From NCBI RefSeq assembly GCF_002865645.1, contig NW_020194525.1:62001-126000 (forward strand): DNA of 64,000 nt, in the 5' to 3' direction. Below the pieces are notes generated by a model. That model searched no databases. It had not been told where the DNA came from and was given only the letters and a program-made list of their open reading frames with translations. How positions within the stretch are numbered: the stretch's first letter is position 1; each line of letters starts with the position of its first letter. Shown piece after piece: positions 45,401 to 57,959 of this stretch. This DNA is from Hyaloscypha bicolor E (taxonomy: Eukaryota > Ascomycota > Leotiomycetes > Helotiales > Hyaloscyphaceae). The position numbers and the translations under genes were made by a program.

Positions 45401-48400
45401 TAGAAATATATTTATAGAAATTTACTTTCTAATCTAAAAAATACTTGAATAAAATAAAGTTTATAATAAAGAAATATTTCTAGAAATATATATAAAGCAA
45501 ATATAAATAAAAAATAAAAATATTAAAAAAGCTAGAATAAAAAAAAATTAGAAAATACTAAAAAAGAAAAAAGTAATTTAATATTACTTATTAGATTTAT
45601 TTAAAGCCTATTTCTGGAAAAAATCTAATTCTCATATATAATATTAAATTAATAAATTAAGATAAATTAAAAAATATAAAGCTATTATACTAATAGCTTA
45701 GCTTATATAAAATAAGATATATAGATTAATTAAAAGAATATATATTAGGAATTGACTTAAGTAGTTTATTAAAAGAAATAAATTCTAGTACTTTCCTAAA
45801 AACGAAGTTAATAATAAATATTTTAAGATAAATATAGAACTAAAAAAGAAAATAGTTATAAAATACTATAAATAAAATAGTATTTAGGAAATTAAGAAAG
45901 CTATTAGTATTATTATATATATTCTAGAATTACTAGAATTAGAAAAAGTAAAATATATTTCTTTTATAGAAAACTAGGAAAAAGTATTTAATAATAAAAA
46001 TTCTTTTTAATTCAAAATAAAGCTTATTACTTTTAATTCTTTATATATCTTTTATTTTTTTCTTCTAATTATTATTTATAGCCTTTAAAGAATATTATTA
46101 TTAGATTACTATTTTAGAAATCGAATAAGCTTTATTATTATTTATTTCTTACTATTATTTAATTATTATTATTAAATAGTATTCTTAATATAAGATTTTA
46201 TTACTAGATTTTAGGAATTAAATATAAAGTATTTCTTTTAATATAAAAATAAATAAAGAAGTCGAGAGATTATTTTATAAACTCTTAATTTCAAACTATA
46301 ATACTTTTCAGAAAGTTCTTATAATATAAATAGTAATTATATATAAAGAAGAAAAAAGAAGAAAAAAAGAAAAAGGGCTTTTATATATTTCTAGCTAAAC
46401 TAGAAATCTTTTAGAAGCTTTATTTATTCTTTTAGCTAATTATTTTTATAGCTTATACTAGTCTAAAGCTTAATTATAATATTTATAGATTTCGACTTTA
46501 ATTTAAACTATTATTATAAGTTTATTTATAATATTTAAATAAATTTCCTAATTAGAAATTATATATAAATAAAATAACTAAACTAGAAGTCTTATAAGAA
46601 AAAAAAGAAACCTTATTAAACCTAATAATTATTTCTAAAAATACTTACTAATATATAATTCTAGAAATCTTTTAGATATTAGATAAACTAGATTTACTTA
46701 TTTAAAGCCTATTTTATATCTAGCTTATTTTAAATTAAGAAGCCTACTTTTTCTCTTATATAATTATAGCTATATTTAAAATATATACTAAGCTTAATTA
46801 GTATATTATATATTTTTATTTCTATATAAAAAGAACTTTTCCTATATAAAACTTATTCCCTAATTAAGATATTATTTTATTACTAGAAACTAATTACTTT
46901 TTTAAAAAGCTAATATAATTTACTAATTTTTATTATTAATCTATTTCTTATTATTAAATATTACCCAGATAACTAAAAAGATATCTTTAATTTTATATTC
47001 TTAATTTTTTATATTTTATATTAACTTTAATATTAATTATTCTAAACTTAATAATAATATTATAAACTTTATTTATATTATCTTATAGTTCTTTTTTCTA
47101 TATACTCTAATGCCTTTAATATTACTTTTATAAATATAAATATTATTTTAAAGTCCTAACTAGCTAAATAGTTTTATATTATATATAATTAACTTTAATA
47201 AATATTTAATAAATATAATTAGCTTTTAAAAGAAATATAAATTAGTTTTAGAAAAAATAATATCTTATTTTAAGTTATTTCTTAATCTTATTATTCTAAT
47301 TTCTTTTTTATTAATATTTATTTTATATTTTTCTAATACTTTTAATATATTTATATATCTTATTTTTTATATATTTCCTATATTATTTCTTTTTTTTATA
47401 TTATTTTCCGAATTAATAGAAATATTTCTAAATAAATAAAAAGTTAAAATATATTTTTATTATAAAATTTATATTATTTTCTTCTATATTTTAATATTTT
47501 AGATATTATTATTATATTTCTATTTCTATTATATTACTTTTTTATTTCCTTATTATTATTATTTAGTTTAACTTACCTTAATTATTTCCTAGATTATATT
47601 TCCTTAAATATATATATTTTTATTCTTTTCTATAATAGAAGGCTAACTTTATATTTTACTTTTTATAATTATTCCTAATCTATAACTATATTATTTTAAA
47701 TATATCTAATTATTATATATATTATTATTTTAGTTTTATTTTCTTACTAAAAAGAATAAAAAACTCGAATATATATAATATCTTTATATAATTTAAGTCT
47801 ATTCTAATTCATTTTTTATTTTAGAAAGTATTTAAAAGAAATTCTTATAATTTCAAGAATTTTTAATTTTATAACTAATAACTATTATATTAATAATATC
47901 TTTATAACTTCTTTAAAAATAATAAAATAACTAAAGAATAGATTTCTTAAGCTAATAAAGTATAATAGCTAGTTCTTATAAGTTATAGTATTATTAAAAG
48001 CCTATAAATTAATAATATTAAATTTTAGAATATTAAGGAAGCTTAGATAGTTATAAAAGGCCTACTAATACTAGAAAAAATAACTATAATTACTAAATTT
48101 AATATAAATATCTTAGATAAGCTAAATAATATATATAATAAGCTTTTAAAATAGAAAACCTTTCTTAAAAACGAAACTAGACTAGAATTAACTAAAGAAA
48201 AACTAAAGAATTATTAAGCTAATAATAAAATATTTAAGAATATTATTAAAGGCATTTCTAAAAGTAAATAAGAAAAATTTAATAAGATTAAAACTATAAT
48301 AAATAGTCTAGAAACTAAAAATTAGAATAAAATTATACTATATAATAAAGACTTTAGCTAATATATTAATAATATCTATAATAACTTTAGTAAAAATATT

Positions 48401-49750
48401 TATAAGAAGTTATATTTTCTTTTTAAGATAAAAGCTTTAGTATATAAAGCTATTTAGTTAATTAATAAAGCTATTTTAGAGTATATTAAAAATAAAAAAT
48501 ATTAGAATACTAGTATATTTACTAAATTAGATATTATTAAGATATTTAAATATACTAAAGCTATTTTGGAATCTAGAAAATTAGTTTTTAAGCTACTATT
48601 AGCTAATAATCTTAAAGCTAAATAATATATTTTTAATATTTCCAGAATTCTAATTAAAGAAATTTATAATAATAAGCCTTTTTCTACTTTTTAAAATAAG
48701 CTTAAAAAATAGGCTTTTATTATAATTTTAGCTTTAATTTAATTAGATCTAGCTAATAAGAATAAAGCTAATTTAATATAGCCTAGTAATAAATTTACTA
48801 GTAAGACTAGTAAAATTAGTATAATTAGATAAGAAGAATCTAATAAGAAAAGAAAATAAGCTAAGCCGAAAACTTCTAAGAAATAATAAAAATTTAAATA
48901 CTAGTCTAAATATAAGACTAGTAAAATAAAGGAAAATAAAAAAGAAAATAAGAAAAAACTCTTTATTTTAAAGAAAAAGATATTATTTAGAAAAACTCTT
49001 ATATTTATATTTAGAACTAAGAAATAAAAAACTAAAAATATTAAGTTTAAAAAACTTAAAAATATCTAGTATATTTATAAAATACTAGCTAAATAGAAAT
49101 TAATATTTATTTAAGAAAATAAATATATTTTTAAAAAAGTATATAATAATATTTTAGAACTTATTTATAAATAAGAATATTATAGATTTACTAATAGATT
49201 TCTTAAAGCTCTTTATATAATATATATTTAGTAACTTATTAATACTTTTTTTATTAATATAAGAGATATTAATAATATTAAGAATTCTCTAAAGCTAATT
49301 ACTAAAAGCAAGAAATATATTTCTATTATTTAAATAAATAAGAAAATATAGGACTTTTTTTATAAAAATTGAAAAATTAAGAAATATAAATATAAGTATT
49401 ATATTTCTAATTAATTTTACCTAAATTTATAGTACTAATTTAATATTATAGTTTCTGTTTCTAAGTCTAGTGTTACTAATCTAGATATAAATAATTATAT
49501 TTATAAAAAATATTATCTAAAATAAATTAAAAAGCTTAATATTTAAAAGCTTTTAATAAAAGAAATAAATATATTATAGTTTTATTTCCGAAAAAATAAT
49601 ATATTAAAGTATAGAAACCTAGATAATAGCTATTTTATCTTAGCCTCTTAATTCTTAATAATAGATCTATTAATATAGCTCGGATTTTATAAGATATTAA
49701 ATAAGTATTTTATTTATCTAGTTATTTATTTTTAGCTAGCCTAATATTAT
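45401..49750 (+). other. Extra formerly coding region of element A between integrase and 3' LTR
   Basis: Plus-strand frames from about 47.9 to 49.7 kb are long and mostly interrupted by TAA/TAG in places expected for Gln/Trp, for example LANNLKAK-YIFNISRILIKEI and a Lys/Ser-rich block near 48,780-48,950. The stretch is conserved with the inverted copy at about 58.9-62.9 kb. No family recognised. 45.4-47.8 kb is less readable. Confidence 0.4.
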
Positions 49751-50047
49751 TATTAGTTTACTAGTAAGATATAGTACTATTATATAAGTATAAAAGTACT
49801 ATTTATATAAGATTAGTAAAGTTATTATTTAGAAATAAGAATTATAGTATTATAGTATTAATATATAATTCCTAAATCTACTAAGCCTAAAGAAATCTAG
49901 TTTACTAGTTAAGTTACTAATAAGACGCGAGGTTATATAACTATATCCCGTATTTTATATCCTATTACTTATATCTTATTACTTATATCCCGTATCTCGT
50001 ATTTCGTAACTATATATATAACTTCTAAAGAAATAATTATACTAATA
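49751..50047 (-). repeat. 3' LTR of element B
   Basis: 297 bp, same length as its partner; contains several TTACTTATAT/CGTATCTCGTAT-type internal repeats near 49,960-50,010. Confidence 0.78.
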
Positions 50048-53000
50048 TTAGAAACTTTCTAAAAACGCGAAAAATAGTATTTCTTTCTAATTATATATAA
50101 ATTCCCTAATTTGGCCTAGTATTAGATTTCCAAAATACTTTATATATTTATATTATTTCTAAGGTTTTAGTTATATACTAAAGACTATAGCCTTTTATAT
50201 ATAACTTTTCCTTTTATAATATTCTCTTATCTCATATATTTATTTTCTGTTTTATTTATATTTGACTTATTTCTTTATATCTAATTATATAGTATTTATA
50301 TTAATTAGGTATTTAAAGGCATTTATTAGCTTTGATTTTATTATAGAATTAGTAGGATTTAATTCTCTCTTAATCTATTTAACTTCTGCGATTTCTTGTT
50401 ATTTATATATCTAGTAAAGATATATTATATTAATTATTAGGTATTTCTCTCGAGTAATACCTAATTTAATAAGATATTTATATAATAACTTTAAATTTAT
50501 ATAAATAACTAATAGTAATTCTATTTCTAATACTTTATTAATTATAAATTTAACTAAAGTACCTATATTAAAACCGTAAACTATATTATAGAGTTTTGAA
50601 GCTAGAATACTTCTAGTAACTTTCTTATATTTAGTAAAGAACTAGTAAATAATATTAGTATATCTAATTTTATTTATTAGAACTAGAATATATCTGATTT
50701 AGGAAAAGAGATTTCTATTATTTATAAATAAAGCATTTATAAAAATAATTAAATATAACGATTTCTTTACTAGCTTTATAAATCTTAGTTCTCTAATAAT
50801 ATTCTTAATTTGCTATTAAATATACTTATTAAGTGCCTTTATATTAGTTTCCGAGGGTTTAATAGCTTAAGTAATAATTAATAGGTTATATAAAGCTTCT
50901 AATTAATAAACTAATATAATATATACTTCTCTTATATATTAGATAATATATTAGTTCTTAATAAAGAGATTTTAATAAATAGTACTCCTATTACTTATAG
51001 TAATAGTATTTTTTATAGAAATGGTTTAGAGATTCTTATACTAGTATTCTTATATAAAAATAATTCTAGTAGTATTTATATAAATAATATCTTTATTAAA
51101 TTTGAGATTATAATTAAAAGTAAAGAATTTATATTTCTTAGCCAAGAACTTAGCCTTATAGAACTTTAATTACTTTGCTTTTACAAAATTATTAGTTTTA
51201 ATAAATAAGATATTATTAGTTTAAAGGCTAATAATTCCAAAGAATTACTTATTATAAAGTAAATAAGAATTATAAGTTAATTATTTTATAGAAAGTTTAT
51301 TAATATAATAGGAATAATAAGTTTTAAACTAGTAGTTCCTAGCTTCTAGTATATTATATAGTAGTTTTATAATCTTTAGAATAGAATTATTCTTTAGATT
51401 TAACTCTCTAGTAAGCTTATAAGATAAGTTAATATAGAAATTATAATTAAGTAAGATTATTAATTAAATATAAGCTTGTAAGATATTATATAAATATAAT
51501 TCTATAATATTTATTATTATAATAATAATACTAAGAATAATTCTCTGGCTAATATATTAGATAATAGGTAATTATATTAATATTATATATTTCTTACTAT
51601 TATTATAAGCTTAGATAACTAGTCTCGATTTCTTAAGCTTTTTTTTTATATTCTTATTCTTAATCTTATTAATAAACCAGGAATTAAAAATATATATTTC
51701 CTTTAGTACCTGAGATCTAGAAATAACCTCAAATATATTCTTTTTTAGGAGGCTAGTAATTTTAATTTAATAGGAATTCTTATATAATTTATTATTCTAT
51801 AGAAATACTATAATATCCGGGATCTTATAAGGGTATTTTCTATTATATTTTAATGAAATAATAGGAGAAATTATATTTGTATTACTTTTGGCTTTATTAT
51901 TAGATTCGGGAATAGATTTAGGTTTAGGGCTATTAGTAATAACCTTAATATCTCCTATATAAAAGGGCTTTATAGAAGTTAAATAGAAAGTAGTATTATT
52001 ATATAATAAAGCTAGTATATAGTTCTTTCTATTAATAGTTACTAATTTATATAATTTATTCCAATTACTAGATTAACTAATATTTTCTTTATATTAAATA
52101 AGAATATTTAAATTCAGAAATAGTTTATAAATATTAGTAATACTAGAACTATTTCGGGTATTTAAAGTATTCGTAATTTAATATCTAGTTTAAAGCTTCT
52201 GAATTTCTACTATTACTTTCTTAAATACTACTAATTACTATAATATAGTAAGTAATAAAGTATTATCTTTAGTTATTTAAGGTAAAGTATTATAAACTAA
52301 AAGAATTAGGATAATATTATTAGGTTTTATAAAGTTATTAATAGCCTTAAAAGCTATTTAGAATATAGTATTCTTATTAATTCTATTAACTTTAGCTATA
52401 ATAATAAGATAAATATATTAGATTAGGCTATAGTAATATTTTATAATTCTAATAAAATTATAAGCTTTTATAGGAATAATCTTAATCTTAGTTCTTATAG
52501 TATTTGCAAGCTAAATAAACTCTTTACTAGTAAACTACTTTCTAATATCTGTTATAATCTAATTAGGAGAACCTAAATAGTTATTAATCTAGTATTACTT
52601 AAATATATTTCAGATATATATTATACTAATATTCTAGAGCTATTAGCCAGCTTAATATTAAGTGCCTTTATTAATAATATAAAATATAAGCTTACCGGAA
52701 ATATGAAAAATATTAATAATAATAAAGTAATTAAAGCTAATATTATTTCTTAGGTTAAACTTGAATTATTCGGATAATTAGTTATATTTCTGGTATTATT
52801 TATAGTATTTCATAAGATACTTAAAAGCTTTTATATTAATATTATAGCTTACTTATTCTAGTATATTTCAGAGCTTACTAATAAATAAATAATTAAAATA
52901 ATAGTATAGATATTATAATTTAACTTCTATAAAAAAGCAGGAGTTATAAATAAAGAATTCGGAAATAAAGCCTTATAATATAGTATTCTAAAGCAGGAAA

Positions 53001-55765
53001 GAATATTTGAAATATTATATTATAAATATATATTTTCTAATAAAGGTAATAAAATAATTAATAAGATTATTAAAGTAAATCTCTAGCTTATTTATATTAG
53101 CTAAGCTAAGTAAAAATAAAGTCTTTAAAGATATAATATAGAATTATACTTGCCTAATTAGTATACTTATTATTATAGATCTAATAGAAAACATAAATCC
53201 AATACTAAACTAGATATTAACTTAATTTTTAGTAATTTTATTAAGTTTAATACTATTATTAGTTTACTAAAGAGCTTGGAATTAGTTAGAACTAGTAATT
53301 AAGTATCTAGAGGCTCTAGTATTAATTATAACTTTATAAAAGTAATAAGTATTATATCTTAATATATTATTAATTATAAAAGTCTGGGCGTTTTTTATTA
53401 AGGATTTAATAGACTTTAAGATATGGTTTTTGCCTATTATCTAGTATATAAGAAAAAGAAAAGTAAGGTTATTTATAAGAGTATTAGCTATAGTTATTAA
53501 TAAAGTAGGAGTAGTAAAAATAGCTAAAAAGCTCTTAATTAAAATAAAATAGAAATCTGAATAATATTTCTTTTCTTTATTTATTTCTACTAATAAAGCC
53601 TTAAAAGTATTATTTACTAGTTTGTTTTTATTACCTTTATTATTTCTTTTATTTTTAGCTTTAGTAATATATTATATATAAGTATTACTAAAGTATTTAT
53701 TAAAGTTGCAAATATTTCGGGATCTGAACTAATAAATATTTCTATTCCTAAATCGAGTCTTCTTAGCCTCTTATTTCTCTAATATATATTTCTATAAGTA
53801 GTATTCGGGTTTCTTATATATAAAACATAACTTTGGAATATAATTATTATAATTACGGGATTTAAAATAGTTATTACGGGTTCCGAAATTATAGCTAGGT
53901 TTATATTAATAATTTCCAGAGAAATAATAACTTAAAGAATTTTAAAAGTAATATTATTAATTTATAAAAAAGGTTTCGAGATTAGCTTATTATTTACTTT
54001 TATATATAATAATAGATAACTAGAGCTTATTAATAAGCTAGCCAAGATTTATAGGAAAGTCTAAGATTATATATTTATATATCCGGGAACCTTAGTAAAA
54101 GGTAATAATTTTATTATAAAAGAATTCGGTATTTTATAAGTTAGGTATAAGACTATACTATAATTAATATAATTTATTAATTAGTAATTAAATAGTCTCA
54201 AATATTATCTTTTTCGGAAATTTAGCTAATATAGAAGCTAATATAATAGTATTCTATTTATCTAAATTTCGATATTTGAATTTAGGGCTTTTAAAAAAGC
54301 TATAAATATTAATATAAGCCTTTTTATATATATATTAAAAGAGCTAGTTATTATAGAAATAGTCTTGAGCTAGTTTCTTTAATATAATAGGAAAAGCTTA
54401 TATTAGTACCTTTTATAGAAGCTTTATATATTAGTAAATATTAAGGAAAATAGCAAGTTTATAATTAAAATTTTTATTAGATCTATTATATTTTTATTCT
54501 TTAATATAGATTTTAGTAACTTTTCTAATAAGTCTTATAATTAAAGAAAATTAGAGGTTATTTAAATATAATTATAATAATAGTAATAGAACTAGTAAGA
54601 ATATATTATTTATTTCTAAAGTTTCTATACTAGTATATAAATCTAGTAAAAATATAGAATATAGTAATAGAAGAAATAGTAAAGAAAATAATAATATAGA
54701 AATATTAAAGATAATAGGTTCTAGGTTCTTTATAAAAGTAATAAAGCCTAATAGAATTAGTTCCTTAATAAAATCTAGTTTAGCTATTAATATATTCTTA
54801 TTTAACTATATATATTATATATTCTTTTTTTATAATAGTATATAAGGTATTTATAATAGTATTAGTACTATTATTCTATTATATAAATATATTACTATAC
54901 TAAAGAGTTTTATATAAATATAATATTTCCGGAAGTTCAAATTTATTAAAGTTTCCTTAATAAATAAAATTCTTAAAGTTATATCTAAATAGCTCCCAAA
55001 GATTATTATTAATTATTTTATAAAGAATATATTAAAATAGCTTAGTATTTAAGAACTTAATTATCTTATTTATTCTAATAAAGTTTAGGTTAATTTCATG
55101 TTTTTATTTTCTTACTAATTTCTTATAATTATTATTATATATAAAGTAATTAAATTAGATAGATTTAATAAAGAAATTATCTACTATAATATATTCTGCT
55201 ATTATATATTCTGTAAACTCGTACCTAATTCGAAATATAATAGTTTATAAGGAAAATAGATTTATAAAAAGAAAAGTAATTTATAAAATAAATAATTTAT
55301 AAAAGATATTATATTTGAGATAAAAATTTCGTTTATAATAAGAAATTTAGGAAGTGAAATTTAAGAAATAAAATATCGAGATTTCGAAAGAACTTAATAG
55401 TTTTAAAGTTTAAGAGTTCTAGGGATTTAAAAGAAAATAGTTTTTAAAAGAGTTTTATAGAAGTTAAATAGAAATAGAATAAAATAATTAAATAACTAAC
55501 TATTTTAGTACTTAATAAGATTAAATATTTTTCTTACCTATATAACCGAATTATAGGTAATAGAACTAATAGATATTTTTTTTTAATATAATATAATCGG
55601 GCTTTAATAAAATTAAGTATCTTTCTTGCTTATATAACCGAATTATAGATAATAGAATTAATAGTTATTTTCTTTTTAACTAGAATAATAGCTTTATTCC
55701 TAAGTAACTAAATCTTAGGCAAGTATAGCTTAATTCTTCCTAATTTATAAGTACTAACTAATTAG

Positions 55766-56062
55766 TATTAGTTTACTAGTAATATATAATACTATTATAT
55801 AAATATAAAAGTACTATTTATATAAGATTAGTAAAGTTATTATTTAGAAATAAGAATTATAATATTATAATATTAATATATAATTCCTAAATTTACTAAG
55901 CCTAAAAGAGTCTAGTTTACTAGTTAAGTTACTAATAGAATGCGAGGTTATATAACTATATCTCGTATTTTATATCTTATTACTTATATTCTATTACTTA
56001 TATCTCGTATCTCGTATCCCGTAACTATATATATAACTTCTAAAAAAATAGCTATACTAATA
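55766..56062 (-). repeat. 5' LTR of element B
   Basis: 297 bp, aligned over its whole length with 49751-50047; the differences I checked are mostly C/T and G/A. Confidence 0.78.
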
Positions 56063-56983
56063 ATTATATTTCTAGAAATATTAATTATAATTAATATAAA
56101 GGTAATACTAAAGATCTAGCTATTACTAAAGCTTTAAATAGCGAATTTTATTTTAGTAAAAAATATTAGAATATTAGCTATATTTTTTTATAAACTATAA
56201 AAAAACTATTACTTTTAGTAAAAAGTTTTTTAAAAATATTAATTATTTCTCTATTTCTAATAAATTTAAGCCGGAAATAGCTAAGGAAATAAATAAGTAT
56301 TTACTAAAAGTAATAGAAAAAAAACTTTAAATATAGTCTATTTAATTAAATAAATAAATACTTTTAGCTAAATAATTTATAAGTCTGAAATTATAAATAA
56401 GTATTAATTCTCGAATAATATATAAATTAAAGAATAATTTAATAATAATTTATTATTTAATAGATCTTTTATTATAATTCTAATAAGTTTAATTATTATT
56501 AAGAATAGAATATATAAAAATAGAATCTTTTATAAGATTATTAAAGCCTTTTATCTAAAGCTTTTCTTTCTTATTAAAAGTTAATTTAAAAATATTATAG
56601 AAAATACAAAATTTAAAGAAGCTATTTATTTAAAATATATTAGTATAATTTATAATATAATTTACTATAATAAGCTTTTTTAATATTAAGTAATAAAGAC
56701 AGAAATTAAGTAATAATTAAAGGCAAATACTAATTAATATAAAGAACTATATTAGATTTAATATAAGAATATAACTAAATAGGTTCGGATTATTTTTAAA
56801 TAAATTCGAGAATATAAAATAAAACTATTTAAAAATAATAAGTTTTATTTTAGGTATATTAAAGAGAAATTAAATTAATTAATAAAAGAAAATACTAATT
56901 ATTTTATTATTTTAAACTCTAAATATAGTTTTTCTATTATTTTTAGTATTTAGGAAATAAGTATAAATAAATAAAGAATTAGA

Positions 56984-57268
56984 TATAATATAATAAACTA
57001 TATTTTTCAAAAATTATATTATTTTAATAGTTTTAAGATTTTAATTATATAATAAAAGCTATAGTTTTTTATATATAACTTATAGAAATTATATAAGAAA
57101 GCTAGTTTTTCTATAGTTCTAGAGAATAATTTCTTATAAATATTTAATTAATTAAGCTTTTATATATTATATATTATTTATATTTTATTATTTATACTTT
57201 TAATTTATTATTTTATACTCTAGTATACTTTATATAAGTTTTTGTCTTATTATAGTTTCTTTTTTATA
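56984..57268 (+). repeat. 3' LTR of element A, heavily RIP-mutated
   Basis: Begins TATAATATAATAAACTATAT, the transition-only counterpart of TGTGGTACGGCAGACCGTAC at 38030. About 12 bp shorter than the 5' LTR owing to one internal deletion. Confidence 0.75.
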
Positions 57269-57685
57269 GTATTTAATAATTAATATAATATATTTCTATT
57301 AAATATATAAATAATAAAAAATTATAGAAATTAAATAAATTAAAAAAAAATTAAATTCTACTAATTCTATAATAAAATTAAAGCTAATAAATGCCTTTAA
57401 ATACCTAATTAATATAAATATTATATAATTAAATATAAATAAAATAGAAAATAAATATATAAAATAAAAAAATATTATAGAAAAGAAAGTTATATATAAA
57501 AGGCTATAGCCTTTAATATATAACTAAAACCTCAGAAATAATATAAATATATAAAGTATTTAGGAAATCTAATATTAGACTAAATTAGAAAATTTATATA
57601 TAATTAAAAAAATATACTATTTTTTAAATTTTTTAGAGAATTTCTAGTATTAATATAACTATTTCTTTAAAAATCATATATATAA
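57269..57685 (+). repeat. Fragment related to element B, between A and A'
   Basis: 57,345-57,660 is the inverted counterpart of 50,040-50,390, the last internal part of element B plus the edge of its LTR. It therefore is a truncated B relative in opposite orientation that separates the two copies of A. Confidence 0.6.
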
Positions 57686-57959
57686 TATAAAAAGAAAACT
57701 ATAATAAAACAAAAACTTATATAAAGTATATTAAAATATAAAATATAACTTAATAATAAAATATAAATAATATATAATATATAAAAGCTTAATTAATTAA
57801 ATACTTAAAAGAAATTATTTTTTAAAACTATAGAAAAACTAGCTTTCTTATATAAATTTTATAAGTTATATATAAAAAACTATAGTTTTATTATATAATT
57901 AAAATCTTAAAACTACTAAAATAATATAATTTTTAGAAAATATAGTTTATTATATTATA
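57686..57959 (-). repeat. LTR of element A'
   Basis: Inverted copy of the A LTRs with the same heavily mutated form as the one at 56984; boundaries uncertain by a few bases. Confidence 0.65.

Larger units (their letters stand above)
49751..56062 (-). mobile_element. Copia-type LTR retrotransposon B, complete but RIP-degraded, nested in A
   Basis: Direct LTRs 49751-50047 and 55766-56062, both 297 bp, each TATTAGT...ACTAATA (from TGTTAGT...ACTAACA). Target duplication ATTAT at 49746-49750 and 56063-56067 is exact. The minus strand carries a zinc-knuckle-like PKLCFIYKKPEYY near 53,790-53,830 (CX2C-type after repairing TAT to TGT) and further pol-like frames towards 50.8 kb, so gene order fits transcription from the 56,062 end. 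Copia rather than Gypsy is inferred from the knuckle type. Size 6,312 bp. Confidence 0.75.
38030..57268 (+). mobile_element. Gypsy-type LTR retrotransposon A, RIP-degraded, interrupted by element B
   Basis: Direct LTRs at 38030-38326 and 56984-57268. The span without B (49,751-56,062 plus its target duplication) is about 12.9 kb. All pol domains are on the plus strand in Ty3/Gypsy order: reverse transcriptase, RNase H, integrase. Nearly every Trp, Gln and Arg codon position is a stop because of C-to-T and G-to-A change. A further ~4.7 kb of formerly coding sequence lies between integrase and the 3' LTR, which is unusual. A second copy of the 3' half lies inverted at 57686-64000. Confidence 0.8.
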
